Under the pieces are notes generated by a model. The model was not told where the DNA came from. It saw only the letters and a list, made by a program, of their open reading frames with translations, and did no database searches. The translations under genes were made by a program, and so were the position numbers. DNA of 64,000 nt, taken from NCBI GenBank assembly GCA_017965425.1, contig JAGCPY010000029.1, positions 1-64,000 on the forward strand, in the 5' to 3' direction. Source of the DNA: Bacteroidaceae bacterium. GTDB lineage: Bacteria; Bacteroidota; Bacteroidia; Bacteroidales; Bacteroidaceae. Positions 1 through 8,295 of the stretch are shown piece by piece (position 1 is the first letter of the stretch; the number at the start of each line of letters is the position of its first letter).

Positions 1-48
1 AGGCGCCGACGACAAAGCCGAGCTGTACTAATAGCCCGAAAGCTTTCA
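1..48 (+). rRNA. rrl: 23S rRNA, 3' end only
   Basis: The first bases, including CTGTACTAATAGCCCGAAAG, match the conserved 3' terminus of Bacteroidetes 23S rRNA, and a 5S gene follows about 120 bp later, as expected in an rRNA operon. The gene enters from beyond the left edge. The exact 3' end is estimated. Confidence 0.85.
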
Positions 49-167
49 TCGCGTGCCGTACGCTTCCGGCCGTACGCGGAGTGAGTCGTCCGCTGCTTCT
101 GCGGTCATGCTTTTCCTTCCCGAATGTCACCTATACGGGCGGATGTATCCCCGCCCGGAAAGACTTA

Positions 168-271
168 GGCGGCTATAGCGGCGGGGTTCCACCTCTTCCC
201 ATCCCGAACAGAGAAGTTAAGCCCGCTTGCGCCGATGGTACTGCGAGAGTGGGAGAGTAGGTAGCCGCCCC
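168..271 (+). rRNA. rrf: 5S rRNA
   Basis: The sequence carries the conserved 5S core (CCCATCCCGAACAGAGAAG, then GTTAAGCCCGC, GATGGTACTGC and GGGAGAGTAGGTAGCCGCC). The 5' GGCGGCTA pairs with the 3' TAGCCGCC to close helix I. Spacing after 23S and the hairpin that follows fit the end of an rRNA operon. Ends are accurate to a few bases. Confidence 0.95.
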
Positions 272-279
272 TTGATGCT

Positions 280-313
280 GGAGCCCCGACGTCCGTAAGG
301 ATGCCGGGGCTCC
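280..313 (+). terminator. rRNA operon terminator hairpin
   Basis: GGAGCCCCG (280-288) pairs perfectly with CGGGGCTCC (305-313) just after 5S. There is no strong T tract, so the call rests on stem strength and position. Confidence 0.7.
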
Positions 314-412
314 TGACGTTTGTGCGATACTGTCGTTTCGTCTTTCTGTGTCTTCTTTTGTTAAAAGATGTGTATTCTTAAGGTTGAATACTTGAGTCTG
401 CGTTTTTTTTAA

Positions 413-420
413 TATTTTTG
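413..420 (+). promoter_or_regulatory. Bacteroidetes -7 box for the dockerin protein gene
   Basis: TATTTTTG fits the Bacteroidetes -7 consensus TAnnTTTG and lies 20 bp before the start codon at 441. A weak TTG (392-394) lies about 19 bp upstream at the -33 region. Confidence 0.55.
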
Positions 421-440
421 CGGCCAAGAATAAATGAATT

Positions 441-3400
441 ATGATGAATAATTGTTTTCTAAATCTATTAGGTAGCGTATTGGCCGTTCTCTTAAATGTA
501 TGTTCGGTTCAGGCGCAGAGCTGGCAAGCTCACGTTCCAGCAAATGGAGAGTATTATCTTTATAATGTAGGTGCAGGTTGTTTTCTGTCCTCTGGAAACG
601 ATTGGGGCTCACGTGCGTCCTTGATTTCTCATCGTGCGATGCCGTTAAGGTTTACTAAGACTGGTAACGGTTATACTCTTTCCTCTGAGAGCATTTATGA
701 TGGTCGTTATCTTGGTGATAACGGTTATATCGATCATGGTACATCTTCTGTTTGGATGTTTGAAGCCGTAAGTGGGCAGAGTCTTACTTACAGGATGAAG
801 TCAGGTAGTTATTTGTCTTGGGACGGCAACGGGACAACAACTACCAGTATGGGCTATGACACCAACAGCAACAAGAGCTATTGGAAGTTGGTATCTAAGG
901 CAGACCTGTTGTCCGATTTGGTGAATGCATCGACTGTGAATCCAAAGGATGCTTCCTTCTTGCTTCGCAATTCATGGATGGCCAGAGGTGATGGCATCTA
1001 TGCAGATGCTGGCTGGTCTGGAACTGAATTGACGGCGTACTTCGGGAATTTGCGTAATTTCGTTGTGGAACAATACCACAAGACGTTTGACACATACCAG
1101 CAGATAGATGTGCCTAATGGAGAATACGTTTTGTCTGCACAGGGCTTCTATAGGACGGGTACGGATGGTTTTGATGGTATTCCTTACTTATATGCAAACA
1201 ATGTGCAAGAACCTCTGGTGCCCATCGCTTCTGATGGGAATGGCTCATTGCCCAACGACATTTCAACTGCAGCTGACCTCCTTGACAACGAGACGGGACA
1301 TGCTTATTATCAAGTGAGTGGATTAACCGTTAAAGTTGTTGATGGCAAGTTGACCATTGGCGTAAAATCTCTGGATTCAAAAGTAGATTGGTGTGCTTTT
1401 GACAACTTCGCCTTAGAATGTACAGGGCTGTACTTCAGTGCATTCGCAGAACCTCTGCCCAATAATCATCAGACGGCACTTGCGGCTAATCAATGGTATT
1501 ATTACGACTTGCCATCGAGCGGAACCTATGCACTGTCGGGCGACTTGACTGACGTTGTTTATACCACGAACGGCGCACAGAGAGTTGGCGATGTGTCTGT
1601 CTATTCTGCCAAACCCCAGTTGGCCATTTCTGCCAACCGTGTTTACTTGATGAGTCGTCAAGTCGGCACGACCTTAAGCCTCTCGAAAGTCGGTGATTCG
1701 GTTTCCAATACGTTCTCGGTTTGTGCCTTGAACGTTGATGGTCTTCCACAAAAAATCCTTACCTTCAGCGTGAATGAGACTGGTCCCGGTGCGGACGGTA
1801 CGCAACTCATCAGTTCTTATCTCGCGTCGAAGGGTTACGACGTCATTGCCGTGAGCGAGGACTTTAATTACCACGGTACGCTGATGTCGAACATTGAAGG
1901 GACGTACAATGCAGGCACGTGGCGTGGTGCATTGGATGCCGGTTCCATCGCTGGCGGTATCTTCGGTGGCAACTTCAGGGTGGACACCGATGGTTTGGAC
2001 TTGATCTGGAAGAAAGAACACACGGCGACCGATGAGCGTTGGACTTCTTGGAATACTACCTACGGCAACCTCGACCACGGCTTTGACGCGAATGTAGATA
2101 AAGGTTTTCGTTACTACAAGCTCACATTGTCCGATGGCACAGTTGTTGATGTTTATATCATGCACATGGATGCCGAGACCGATGCCGGAGATATTGCCGC
2201 ACGCGAGGTTCAGCTCAAGCAACTGGCAGAGGAGGTCATTGCCAACACGACTGGACGTCCAAAGATTGTCATGGGCGACACCAATTGCCGCTATACCCGC
2301 GATCAGCTGAAAACCCTGTTCGTGGATGCTGTCAACCAGCGTTCCACGCTTACTGTGAAAGACGCATGGGTTGAGTTCTACCGTGGTGGCAATTATCCTA
2401 CCTATTACAACGATGGCAGCAATGCGCATGACCTTACTGACAGCAGTCAGGGCACGAATAGTCCTAACTATGAAGTGGTGGACAAGATATTCTTCGTGAA
2501 TCCGCCCAGCGGACGTCAGTTGAAGTTGATGAATGTCTATTTAGAAGAAGACTACGTCAATGATTCGGGTACCGAACTGGGCGACCATGCTCCATTGGTG
2601 GCTGTCTTTACGACTGAAGGTGAGCAACAGTTGCCGACGGCGGCAGAGGGCTTCTGGGTGGGCGAACCAATGAATTCCAGTGGCGCTCCGTACTATCTTT
2701 ATAATGTCGGATCCCAAATGTTCTTGCACGAGAACGGTTCGATGGTTGCTTCCATTGGCAACGCCTCGTTGTGGAGGCTATGGGGCGAAGGGAACGAGCG
2801 CACCTTCTCAACCGACAACAACTATCGGCTGGTATTGGGCTATCGTTTGCAGAGTTTTAGCTACTACTGCAAGACACAAACCAGTGACGGAGCTACGACT
2901 TTCACGTTGGAAAGTGGATGGTCTCAGGGCGATGCCTTCAAGCTAAAAGCCAGCAACCATTACGTCAACGTGGAGAGGGACGACAATTATTCCCTTGATG
3001 CGGGTTCCACTTATGAGACCAACTATTCTGACTGGTTGTTTATTTCGGAAGCACAACGCGATGCCTATCAGGCATATACCGAAGCTTTCGCTCAGGCTAA
3101 CGCCTATGTAGATTATGCCTTGACCGACGAACTGTATGTTCAGTTGATGGCGGCTCTCTCAGCCAAGGTCAACTACAGCAACAGCCAGGCATCGACCACT
3201 GCACTTCTTCAGGTGGTGGAGGACATCAAAGCTTATTACGCCAGCTTCGATGCCGTCACGGATTGCACAGGCTACATCCGCAACCCGTCATTTGAATACA
3301 AGACTTCGTCGAGTCTGTTGGGTGCGACCGAAAGCGGTACGAACTATCAGGTCTATGGCTGGACGGTCTCTGGCAGCGGACAGGCCGAGGAAGCTTTTGC

Positions 3401-3947
3401 TGCATGGGAGAATCCCGACAACGCCAATGGCCGTTATTTCACGGGCATGGACGGCAACCATCTCTTCAACACCTGGTCATGGGGTGGGCAAGGGACGTTC
3501 TTCTGCAAGCAAGATGTCACCATCGACGAGGACGGTTACTATGAACTCTCTGCCGTGGTCGCTTCGGGCGGTGGAGAAGAGGGCGACACATCTGTGGACC
3601 TCGTGTTTGGTAATGTCCGCCAAAACTCTGGCATCCTCACGGATCGGACGCACGGCGTGGAAGTGAAGGTCACAGCCTATTGCAAGGCATCCTCCACCTA
3701 CACCATCGGCTTGGAATCCTCGAAATGGTTCAAGGCCGACTCTTTCCAGCTGAAGAAGCAAGGCACGGAGGCTGGAGTGGTGGGCGACGTCAACCGTGAT
3801 GGCAAGGTGAATATCTCGGACGTGACAGCTTTGGTGAATATTATCCTGGGTCGCAAGGCTTCTATTCCCGAAGCCGACGTGAACAACGACGGAACGGTCA
3901 ATATATCAGACGTAACAGCCTTGGTGAACATCATTCTCGGTCGTTGA
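441..3947 (+). CDS. Secreted endonuclease/exonuclease/phosphatase-fold protein with C-terminal dockerin
   Basis: This 1168-residue protein begins with a signal peptide (about residues 1-25). Residues 30-155 form a lectin-like module (YLYNVGAG...), and 160-330 a jelly-roll-like module that recurs in the 2096-residue protein at 18459-24749. Residues about 436-722 look like an EEP (DNase I-like) phosphohydrolase: MHMDA, MGDTN near 612 and GDHAPL near 714 are the expected His, Asp/Asn and catalytic GDH positions. The substrate could be nucleic acid, a phosphoester or a sphingolipid. A second lectin-like module and another jelly-roll-like module follow. Residues 1115-1168 contain two near-identical calcium loops (GDVNRDGKVNISDVTALVN and DVNNDGTVNISDVTALVN), a type I dockerin. 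Unlike most secreted proteins in this window it lacks the GxYIVxGKK tail. Either ATG at 441 or 444 could be the start. Confidence 0.85.
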   Translation: MMNNCFLNLLGSVLAVLLNVCSVQAQSWQAHVPANGEYYLYNVGAGCFLSSGNDWGSRASLISHRAMPLRFTKTGNGYTLSSESIYDGRYLGDNGYIDHGTSSVWMFEAVSGQSLTYRMKSGSYLSWDGNGTTTTSMGYDTNSNKSYWKLVSKADLLSDLVNASTVNPKDASFLLRNSWMARGDGIYADAGWSGTELTAYFGNLRNFVVEQYHKTFDTYQQIDVPNGEYVLSAQGFYRTGTDGFDGIPYLYANNVQEPLVPIASDGNGSLPNDISTAADLLDNETGHAYYQVSGLTVKVVDGKLTIGVKSLDSKVDWCAFDNFALECTGLYFSAFAEPLPNNHQTALAANQWYYYDLPSSGTYALSGDLTDVVYTTNGAQRVGDVSVYSAKPQLAISANRVYLMSRQVGTTLSLSKVGDSVSNTFSVCALNVDGLPQKILTFSVNETGPGADGTQLISSYLASKGYDVIAVSEDFNYHGTLMSNIEGTYNAGTWRGALDAGSIAGGIFGGNFRVDTDGLDLIWKKEHTATDERWTSWNTTYGNLDHGFDANVDKGFRYYKLTLSDGTVVDVYIMHMDAETDAGDIAAREVQLKQLAEEVIANTTGRPKIVMGDTNCRYTRDQLKTLFVDAVNQRSTLTVKDAWVEFYRGGNYPTYYNDGSNAHDLTDSSQGTNSPNYEVVDKIFFVNPPSGRQLKLMNVYLEEDYVNDSGTELGDHAPLVAVFTTEGEQQLPTAAEGFWVGEPMNSSGAPYYLYNVGSQMFLHENGSMVASIGNASLWRLWGEGNERTFSTDNNYRLVLGYRLQSFSYYCKTQTSDGATTFTLESGWSQGDAFKLKASNHYVNVERDDNYSLDAGSTYETNYSDWLFISEAQRDAYQAYTEAFAQANAYVDYALTDELYVQLMAALSAKVNYSNSQASTTALLQVVEDIKAYYASFDAVTDCTGYIRNPSFEYKTSSSLLGATESGTNYQVYGWTVSGSGQAEEAFAAWENPDNANGRYFTGMDGNHLFNTWSWGGQGTFFCKQDVTIDEDGYYELSAVVASGGGEEGDTSVDLVFGNVRQNSGILTDRTHGVEVKVTAYCKASSTYTIGLESSKWFKADSFQLKKQGTEAGVVGDVNRDGKVNISDVTALVNIILGRKASIPEADVNNDGTVNISDVTALVNIILGR

Positions 3948-3965
3948 GAGTAGAGGTGGCAAACG

Positions 3966-4004
3966 AAAGATGCGTCCTTTCCACATGGAGGGGACGCATC
4001 TTTT
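3966..4004 (+). terminator. Rho-independent terminator after the dockerin protein gene
   Basis: AAAGATGCGTCC (3966-3977) pairs with GGACGCATC plus TTTT (3992-4004) in a classic stem with T run, 19 bp after the stop codon. Confidence 0.85.
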
Positions 4005-4013
4005 GTTGGGAGG

Positions 4014-4088
4014 GTGTACATCTTCCAGCCAGAGCGCTTACACCTTCCGACAGGAACGTTTACATCTTCAGGCTGAAATGTATAGACG
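4014..4088 (+). repeat. 22-bp tandem repeat array, copy D
   Basis: Three units of exactly 22 bp (4014-4035, 4036-4057, 4058-4079) plus a partial unit occupy the space between two converging genes. Each unit starts GTGTACATCTTC or a close variant. The same unit occurs at 12774, 31339 and 59310. This copy lacks the neighbouring 200-bp palindrome seen at the other three. Confidence 0.75.
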
Positions 4089-4094
4089 TGCTCA

Positions 4095-4502
4095 TCAATA
4101 GGTGACGACGGGTTCGAGAGCTTTGGCTTCCTCAACCATCTTGACGACTTCCTTCAGCGACGGCACGCGGCGGACGAGACGCTTCTCGGCGTTGGTCTCT
4201 TCGAGCTTGGGTTGAAGGTTCTCCGGCACGCGATGGCGGAACTCTTTGACGGTGTCAACGCCTGCGGCCTCCAGCAGCTCTGCGAACTGCGGGCCAACGC
4301 CCTTGATGCGGAAGAGGTCTGCGTGGTTCGTCCAGCGGAGAATGAGTTTGTCACTGATGCCTGTTTGCTCAGCGAGTTGCTGGCGTCCTTTGGGGGTTGC
4401 GCACTTCTCGAGCAGGTCGCTCACTTTCACGATACCAACGGCGGTCAGTTTCTCGGCGTACACATCGCCTACGCCCTCAATGTCAATAATCTTGTAAGCC
4501 AT
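4095..4502 (-). CDS. DUF4332 helix-hairpin-helix protein
   Basis: A 135-residue cytoplasmic protein matching the DUF4332 family in length and pattern. IEGVGDVYAEKLTAVGI (about residues 8-24) and IKGVGPQFAELLEAAGV (65-81) are two helix-hairpin-helix motifs of the kind found in DNA-binding proteins. The family function is unknown, and DNA or RNA binding is inferred from the HhH motifs. It converges on the dockerin protein gene, with the 22-bp repeat array between them. No clear -7 box was seen upstream. Confidence 0.85.
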   Translation of the reverse strand: MAYKIIDIEGVGDVYAEKLTAVGIVKVSDLLEKCATPKGRQQLAEQTGISDKLILRWTNHADLFRIKGVGPQFAELLEAAGVDTVKEFRHRVPENLQPKLEETNAEKRLVRRVPSLKEVVKMVEEAKALEPVVTY

Positions 4503-4570
4503 AATGAGTTAGTTTGTTGGTTAAAAGGTTGATGAATAATGGTTTTTATGATTTGTTGTTTTGGTATGAA

Positions 4571-5182
4571 TCAAAGCAGGCTTTTGATAGCCCGTGTGAT
4601 GTTCATCATGGATTCGGTTGGTTCAAAACGTCTGATAACTTTTCCCTTTCGGTCCACGAGGAACTTGGTGAAGTTCCACTTGATGTCAGGATTTTTGTCA
4701 TACTCGGCATCCTTCTTGCGTAGCATTTGATCCATGAACTTGCCTGTCTGGTCCTTCTTGTCGAAGCCCTTGAAAGGTTGTTGCTCTTTGAGGAAGACAA
4801 ACAACGGCTCCGCCTTGTCGCCATTGACATCTACCTTATCGAACAGAGGAAATGTGGTGTGGAAATTAGACGTGCAGAAGTCGCGTATTTCGACGATACT
4901 GCCCGGAGCCTGCTCGCCAAATTGATTGCAGGGGAAGTCCAGAATTTCCAAGCCTTTGTCCTTGTACGTGTCATAGAGTTTCTGCAACTCTTTGTACTGT
5001 GGCGTGAAGCCGCAGTAGGTGGCAGTGTTGACGATGAGAAGCACCTTGCCTTTGAAGTCTTTCATGCTCATCTCTTTGCCGTCGGCACCTCGGACGTTGA
5101 ACTTATAGATATCCCCTTTGTCTTTGCTGGATGCCGAAAGGCAGCAGAGGGTTAGGAGTGTTGTCATTAGAAAGTGTTTCAT
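4571..5182 (-). CDS. Secreted glutathione peroxidase family protein
   Basis: A 203-residue thiol peroxidase of the GPx family, reducing hydroperoxides, probably with thioredoxin-like donors as for other bacterial Cys-GPx. Visible residues are NTATYCGFT (peroxidatic Cys57, encoded TGC and not selenocysteine), CNQFGEQ (Gln87) and KWNFTKFLVD (Trp169, Asn170), which make up the usual catalytic tetrad. The N terminus (MKHFLMTTLLTLCCLSASS) is a signal peptide, so it acts in the envelope. A longer reading from 5263 is possible, but the -7 box at 5233-5240 lies inside that extension, so the start at 5182 is preferred. Confidence 0.9.
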   Translation of the reverse strand: MKHFLMTTLLTLCCLSASSKDKGDIYKFNVRGADGKEMSMKDFKGKVLLIVNTATYCGFTPQYKELQKLYDTYKDKGLEILDFPCNQFGEQAPGSIVEIRDFCTSNFHTTFPLFDKVDVNGDKAEPLFVFLKEQQPFKGFDKKDQTGKFMDQMLRKKDAEYDKNPDIKWNFTKFLVDRKGKVIRRFEPTESMMNITRAIKSLL

Positions 5183-5232
5183 TTGATGTGTCGTTTTAAA
5201 GGTAAAAAGAATATGATTCGCAAAATCTTTTG

Positions 5233-5240
5233 CAAAAATA
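5233..5240 (-). promoter_or_regulatory. Bacteroidetes -7 box for the glutathione peroxidase gene
   Basis: On the minus strand this reads TATTTTTG, a perfect TAnnTTTG, about 50 bp before the chosen ATG at 5182. Confidence 0.55.
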
Positions 5241-5377
5241 AGTACGTAAAAGAGAAAACTCATCTTTTTTAGCCTGTTTTTTATGAAACCTTAACGGTTC
5301 GCGGCATTTTCCTTCCCTTTTAGAGGTGATTTCGTAAAAAAGTTCTTAAAAGTGTATCTGTGTCACTTATTTTTCAC

Positions 5378-5385
5378 TACCTTTG
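5378..5385 (+). promoter_or_regulatory. Bacteroidetes -7 box for the GH127 operon
   Basis: TACCTTTG fits TAnnTTTG and lies 37 bp before the ATG at 5422. The 5183-5421 interval is a divergent promoter region shared with the glutathione peroxidase gene. Confidence 0.6.
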
Positions 5386-5421
5386 CCACAAAATTAAACG
5401 TATCAACAACAAACAGACACA

Positions 5422-7851
5422 ATGAAAAGCTCATTTTTAGCGGCTCTGAGCTTGCTCTTCATGCTGCCCGTCCATGCCAAGGATGCCTCGGTATCCTCGG
5501 CGGGTTATCCTATTACCCCTGTACCATTTACTTCAGTGAAAGTCACCGATGCTTTTTGGGGTCAACGGTTGAAGGCCAGCCGGGAAGTGACCATTCCCCT
5601 GGCCTTTTCGAAGTGCGAGGAAACGGGTCGCTACACGAACTTCAGTAACGCAGCTCAACATCTCAAAGACCCGTCGAAGGTCTTCAAGATAGCTGATGGC
5701 ACCTACAGCTTCGACGACACCGACCCATATAAGACCATCGAGGGCGCATCCTATATCCTGCAGACCTACCCCGACAAGCGGCTCGAGGCATACATCGACT
5801 CGGTCATCGCCGTTATCGGCAGTGCTCAGGAACCTGACGGCTATCTCTATACCTCCCGCACGCAAAATCCGCAGCACCCCCATCCGTGGGCTGGTGACCG
5901 TCGGTGGGTGAAGGAAGAAGACCTCTCGCACGAGCTGTACAACCTCGGACACATGGTCGAAGCAGCCTGCGCCCATTATCAGGCGACCGGCAAGCGTAAC
6001 TTCCTGAATATCGCGTTGAAATACGCCGATTGCGTGTGCCGCGAAGTTGGGCCTAATCCTGGACAGGCGTGCGTTGTTCCTGGTCATCAGATTGCCGAGA
6101 TGGCGCTTGCCCGTCTTTATGTCCTCACGGGTGAGAAGAAATATTTGGACGAAGCCAAGTTCCTGCTCGACTATCGCGGCAAGACCACCATTCAGCACGA
6201 CTATTCTCAGGCACACAAGCCCGTGGTGGAGCAGGATGAAGCCGTAGGTCACGCCGTGCGTGCTTCCTACATGTATGCCGGTATGGCCGACGTGGCAGCC
6301 CTGACAGGCGACGAAGCCTACATCAAGGCCATTGATGCCATTTGGGACAACATCGTCACGAAGAAACTCTACATCACTGGTGGCATAGGTGCAACGGCCA
6401 GTGGCGAGGCATTTGGCCGTAATTATCAGTTGCCTAACATGAGTGCCTACTGCGAGACGTGTGCTGCCATCGGAAATGTTTACGTCAACCACCGTTTGTT
6501 CCTGCTTCACGGCCTCTCGAAGTACTACGACGTGCTGGAACGTACGCTCTATAACGGCCTTATCTCGGGCGTCAGCCTCGACGGCGGCGGTTTCTTCTAT
6601 CCCAATCCTCTGGCTTCGATGGGGCAACATCAGCGCCAACCGTGGTTTGGCTGTGCCTGCTGCCCCAGCAACATCTGCCGTTTCATTCCCTCGCTGCCTG
6701 GCTATGTCTATGCCGTGCGCGACCGCAACGTCTATGTCAATTTGTTCCTCTCCAACAAGAGCGAACTGAAGGTGGCCGGCAAGGCTGTCACGCTTCGTCA
6801 GGAAACAGAATATCCTTGGAAGGGCGACATTGCCGTGACGGTGGACAAGAATGCTGTAGGGGAGTTTGCCATGAAGATTCGCATTCCCGGCTGGGTACGT
6901 AACAATGTCGTCCCCTCTGACCTCTATGCCTACTCCGACAACCGCCGTCTGGGATTCCGCGTGAACGTGAACGGTCGGAAGATTGATGCCACACCCGCCG
7001 AGGACGGTTATTGTACGATTAACCGCAAATGGAAGAAAGGCGACCGCGTGGAGGTTCATTTCGACATGGAACCGCGCACCGTCCGTGCCAACAACCGCGT
7101 GGAGGCCGACCGTGGAATGATCAGCATCGAAAGGGGGCCGCTCGTTTATTGTGCCGAACATCCCGACAACAACTTTGATATTGCCGGCGTTCTCGTGAAT
7201 CAGGAACCCCGTTTCCAGCTGGGGCAGGCCACCGTGGCTAACACGCCACTCACCACCATCACCACGGATGCACAGATTCTGAATTTCGACAAGGCAGGGA
7301 AGTTGCAGACGACCGACGTGCACCTTACCCTGATTCCTTATTATGCGTGGTGTCATCGTGGAAGCGGCAAGATGCAAGTGTGGCTGTCGCAAGACTTGAG
7401 CGCTTCTTCGCCCACTCTGCCTCCGACGCTGGCCAGCGCGAGCAAGGTGGGAAGCAGCCATCGGGCAGGTGCTCTGTCCAGCATCAATGACCGTTTGGTG
7501 CCAAAGAACGCCGATGACCGCTCTGTTCCTTATTTCCACTGGTGGCCGAAGAAAGCCACTACGGAGTGGCTCACTTACGACTTCCCTCAGAAGGCCACGG
7601 TCCAGAGTGCCACCGTCTATTGGTTCGATGATGGACCGTGGGGCGGCTGTCGTGTGCCGAAGTCATGGAAAATCTACTACCGCAATGCCTCTGGCGATTG
7701 GCAGGCCGTCACGGGAGCAGACCGCTATCCCACCGAAAAGGGTGCCGCCTGCACCGTCAACTTCGACCCTGTTGAAACCGATGCCTTGAAGTTGGAAGTG
7801 CAACTGCCAGACGATAATGCCTCTGGTGTCTTCGAGTGGTCGGTCAGATAA
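5422..7851 (+). CDS. GH127 beta-L-arabinofuranosidase (secreted)
   Basis: An 809-residue enzyme of glycoside hydrolase family 127 (former DUF1680), which releases L-arabinofuranose from plant glycoproteins and arabinans. A signal peptide ends near residue 19. The zinc-thiolate active site of the family is visible: Glu345 and Cys347 in YCETCAAIGN, and Cys413-Cys414 in FGCACCPSN, corresponding to Glu338, Cys340, Cys417 and Cys418 of Bifidobacterium HypBA1, where a Cys is the nucleophile. The barrel spans about residues 30-420, followed by beta domains. The last 100 residues (WLTYDFPQKATVQSATVYW onward) look like a discoidin or CBM-type domain. It is the first gene of a probable four-gene plus-strand operon, with 27 bp to the next gene. 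It has no sorting tail, so it is probably periplasmic. Confidence 0.92.
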   Translation: MKSSFLAALSLLFMLPVHAKDASVSSAGYPITPVPFTSVKVTDAFWGQRLKASREVTIPLAFSKCEETGRYTNFSNAAQHLKDPSKVFKIADGTYSFDDTDPYKTIEGASYILQTYPDKRLEAYIDSVIAVIGSAQEPDGYLYTSRTQNPQHPHPWAGDRRWVKEEDLSHELYNLGHMVEAACAHYQATGKRNFLNIALKYADCVCREVGPNPGQACVVPGHQIAEMALARLYVLTGEKKYLDEAKFLLDYRGKTTIQHDYSQAHKPVVEQDEAVGHAVRASYMYAGMADVAALTGDEAYIKAIDAIWDNIVTKKLYITGGIGATASGEAFGRNYQLPNMSAYCETCAAIGNVYVNHRLFLLHGLSKYYDVLERTLYNGLISGVSLDGGGFFYPNPLASMGQHQRQPWFGCACCPSNICRFIPSLPGYVYAVRDRNVYVNLFLSNKSELKVAGKAVTLRQETEYPWKGDIAVTVDKNAVGEFAMKIRIPGWVRNNVVPSDLYAYSDNRRLGFRVNVNGRKIDATPAEDGYCTINRKWKKGDRVEVHFDMEPRTVRANNRVEADRGMISIERGPLVYCAEHPDNNFDIAGVLVNQEPRFQLGQATVANTPLTTITTDAQILNFDKAGKLQTTDVHLTLIPYYAWCHRGSGKMQVWLSQDLSASSPTLPPTLASASKVGSSHRAGALSSINDRLVPKNADDRSVPYFHWWPKKATTEWLTYDFPQKATVQSATVYWFDDGPWGGCRVPKSWKIYYRNASGDWQAVTGADRYPTEKGAACTVNFDPVETDALKLEVQLPDDNASGVFEWSVR

Positions 7852-7878
7852 GGAAAATAAATACCGTAAACATTAAAT

Positions 7879-8292
7879 ATGAATGCCATGAAGAGATTGT
7901 CAATATTCGGCATTGTGCTCATGTTCACCTTTTCGACGGTTTCTGCAAGCGGGCTGGTTTTGACCATGAAAAATGGCCAGCGGATGGCCTTCACTTTGTC
8001 CAAGACGGAAAATGTGTTGATGACCCAGGCCGACGATGCCGTTGTGCTCAATGGACACACGTTTGCCAAGGACGATATTCAGGAACTCCGCATTTTCCGT
8101 GAACTGCCCGATGATGCCATTTTGTTGGGAATCACATCCCCCGAAGCCGTTCAACCGCTTATTTCCAGTGCCGTGTATGACCTCAGTGGGCGAAAGGTGG
8201 CCGACTCGCTCATGCAGCTGAAGGACGGCGTGCATCGTTCCTTACCGCAAGGCATCTATATTGTCAACAACCAGAAAATAGTCATCCGCTAA
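7879..8292 (+). CDS. Small secreted protein with type IX-like C-terminal tail
   Basis: A 137-residue protein with a signal peptide (from the second Met at 7888, MKRLSIFGIVLMFTFSTVSA), a roughly 60-residue beta-rich core and a long C-terminal tail (VYDLSGRKV...GIYIVNNQKIVIR). The core fits no family I recognise. The tail is the same type found on nine other proteins here. It lies 27 bp after GH127 and 3 bp before the DUF6055-like gene, so co-transcription is very likely. The ATG at 7879 or 7888 could be the start. Confidence 0.75.
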   Translation: MNAMKRLSIFGIVLMFTFSTVSASGLVLTMKNGQRMAFTLSKTENVLMTQADDAVVLNGHTFAKDDIQELRIFRELPDDAILLGITSPEAVQPLISSAVYDLSGRKVADSLMQLKDGVHRSLPQGIYIVNNQKIVIR

Positions 8293-8295
8293 GCC

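Noticed and set aside
3784..3942. Presence of a cellulosome
   Set aside because: Only one dockerin and no cohesin or scaffoldin are visible in this window; single dockerin-like repeats occur in Bacteroidales surface proteins without cellulosomes.
5533..7539. Long antisense open frame (668 codons) opposite GH127
   Set aside because: The plus-strand frame has a signal peptide and a full GH127 active site. The antisense product has no recognisable motif and arises from codon bias of the real gene.
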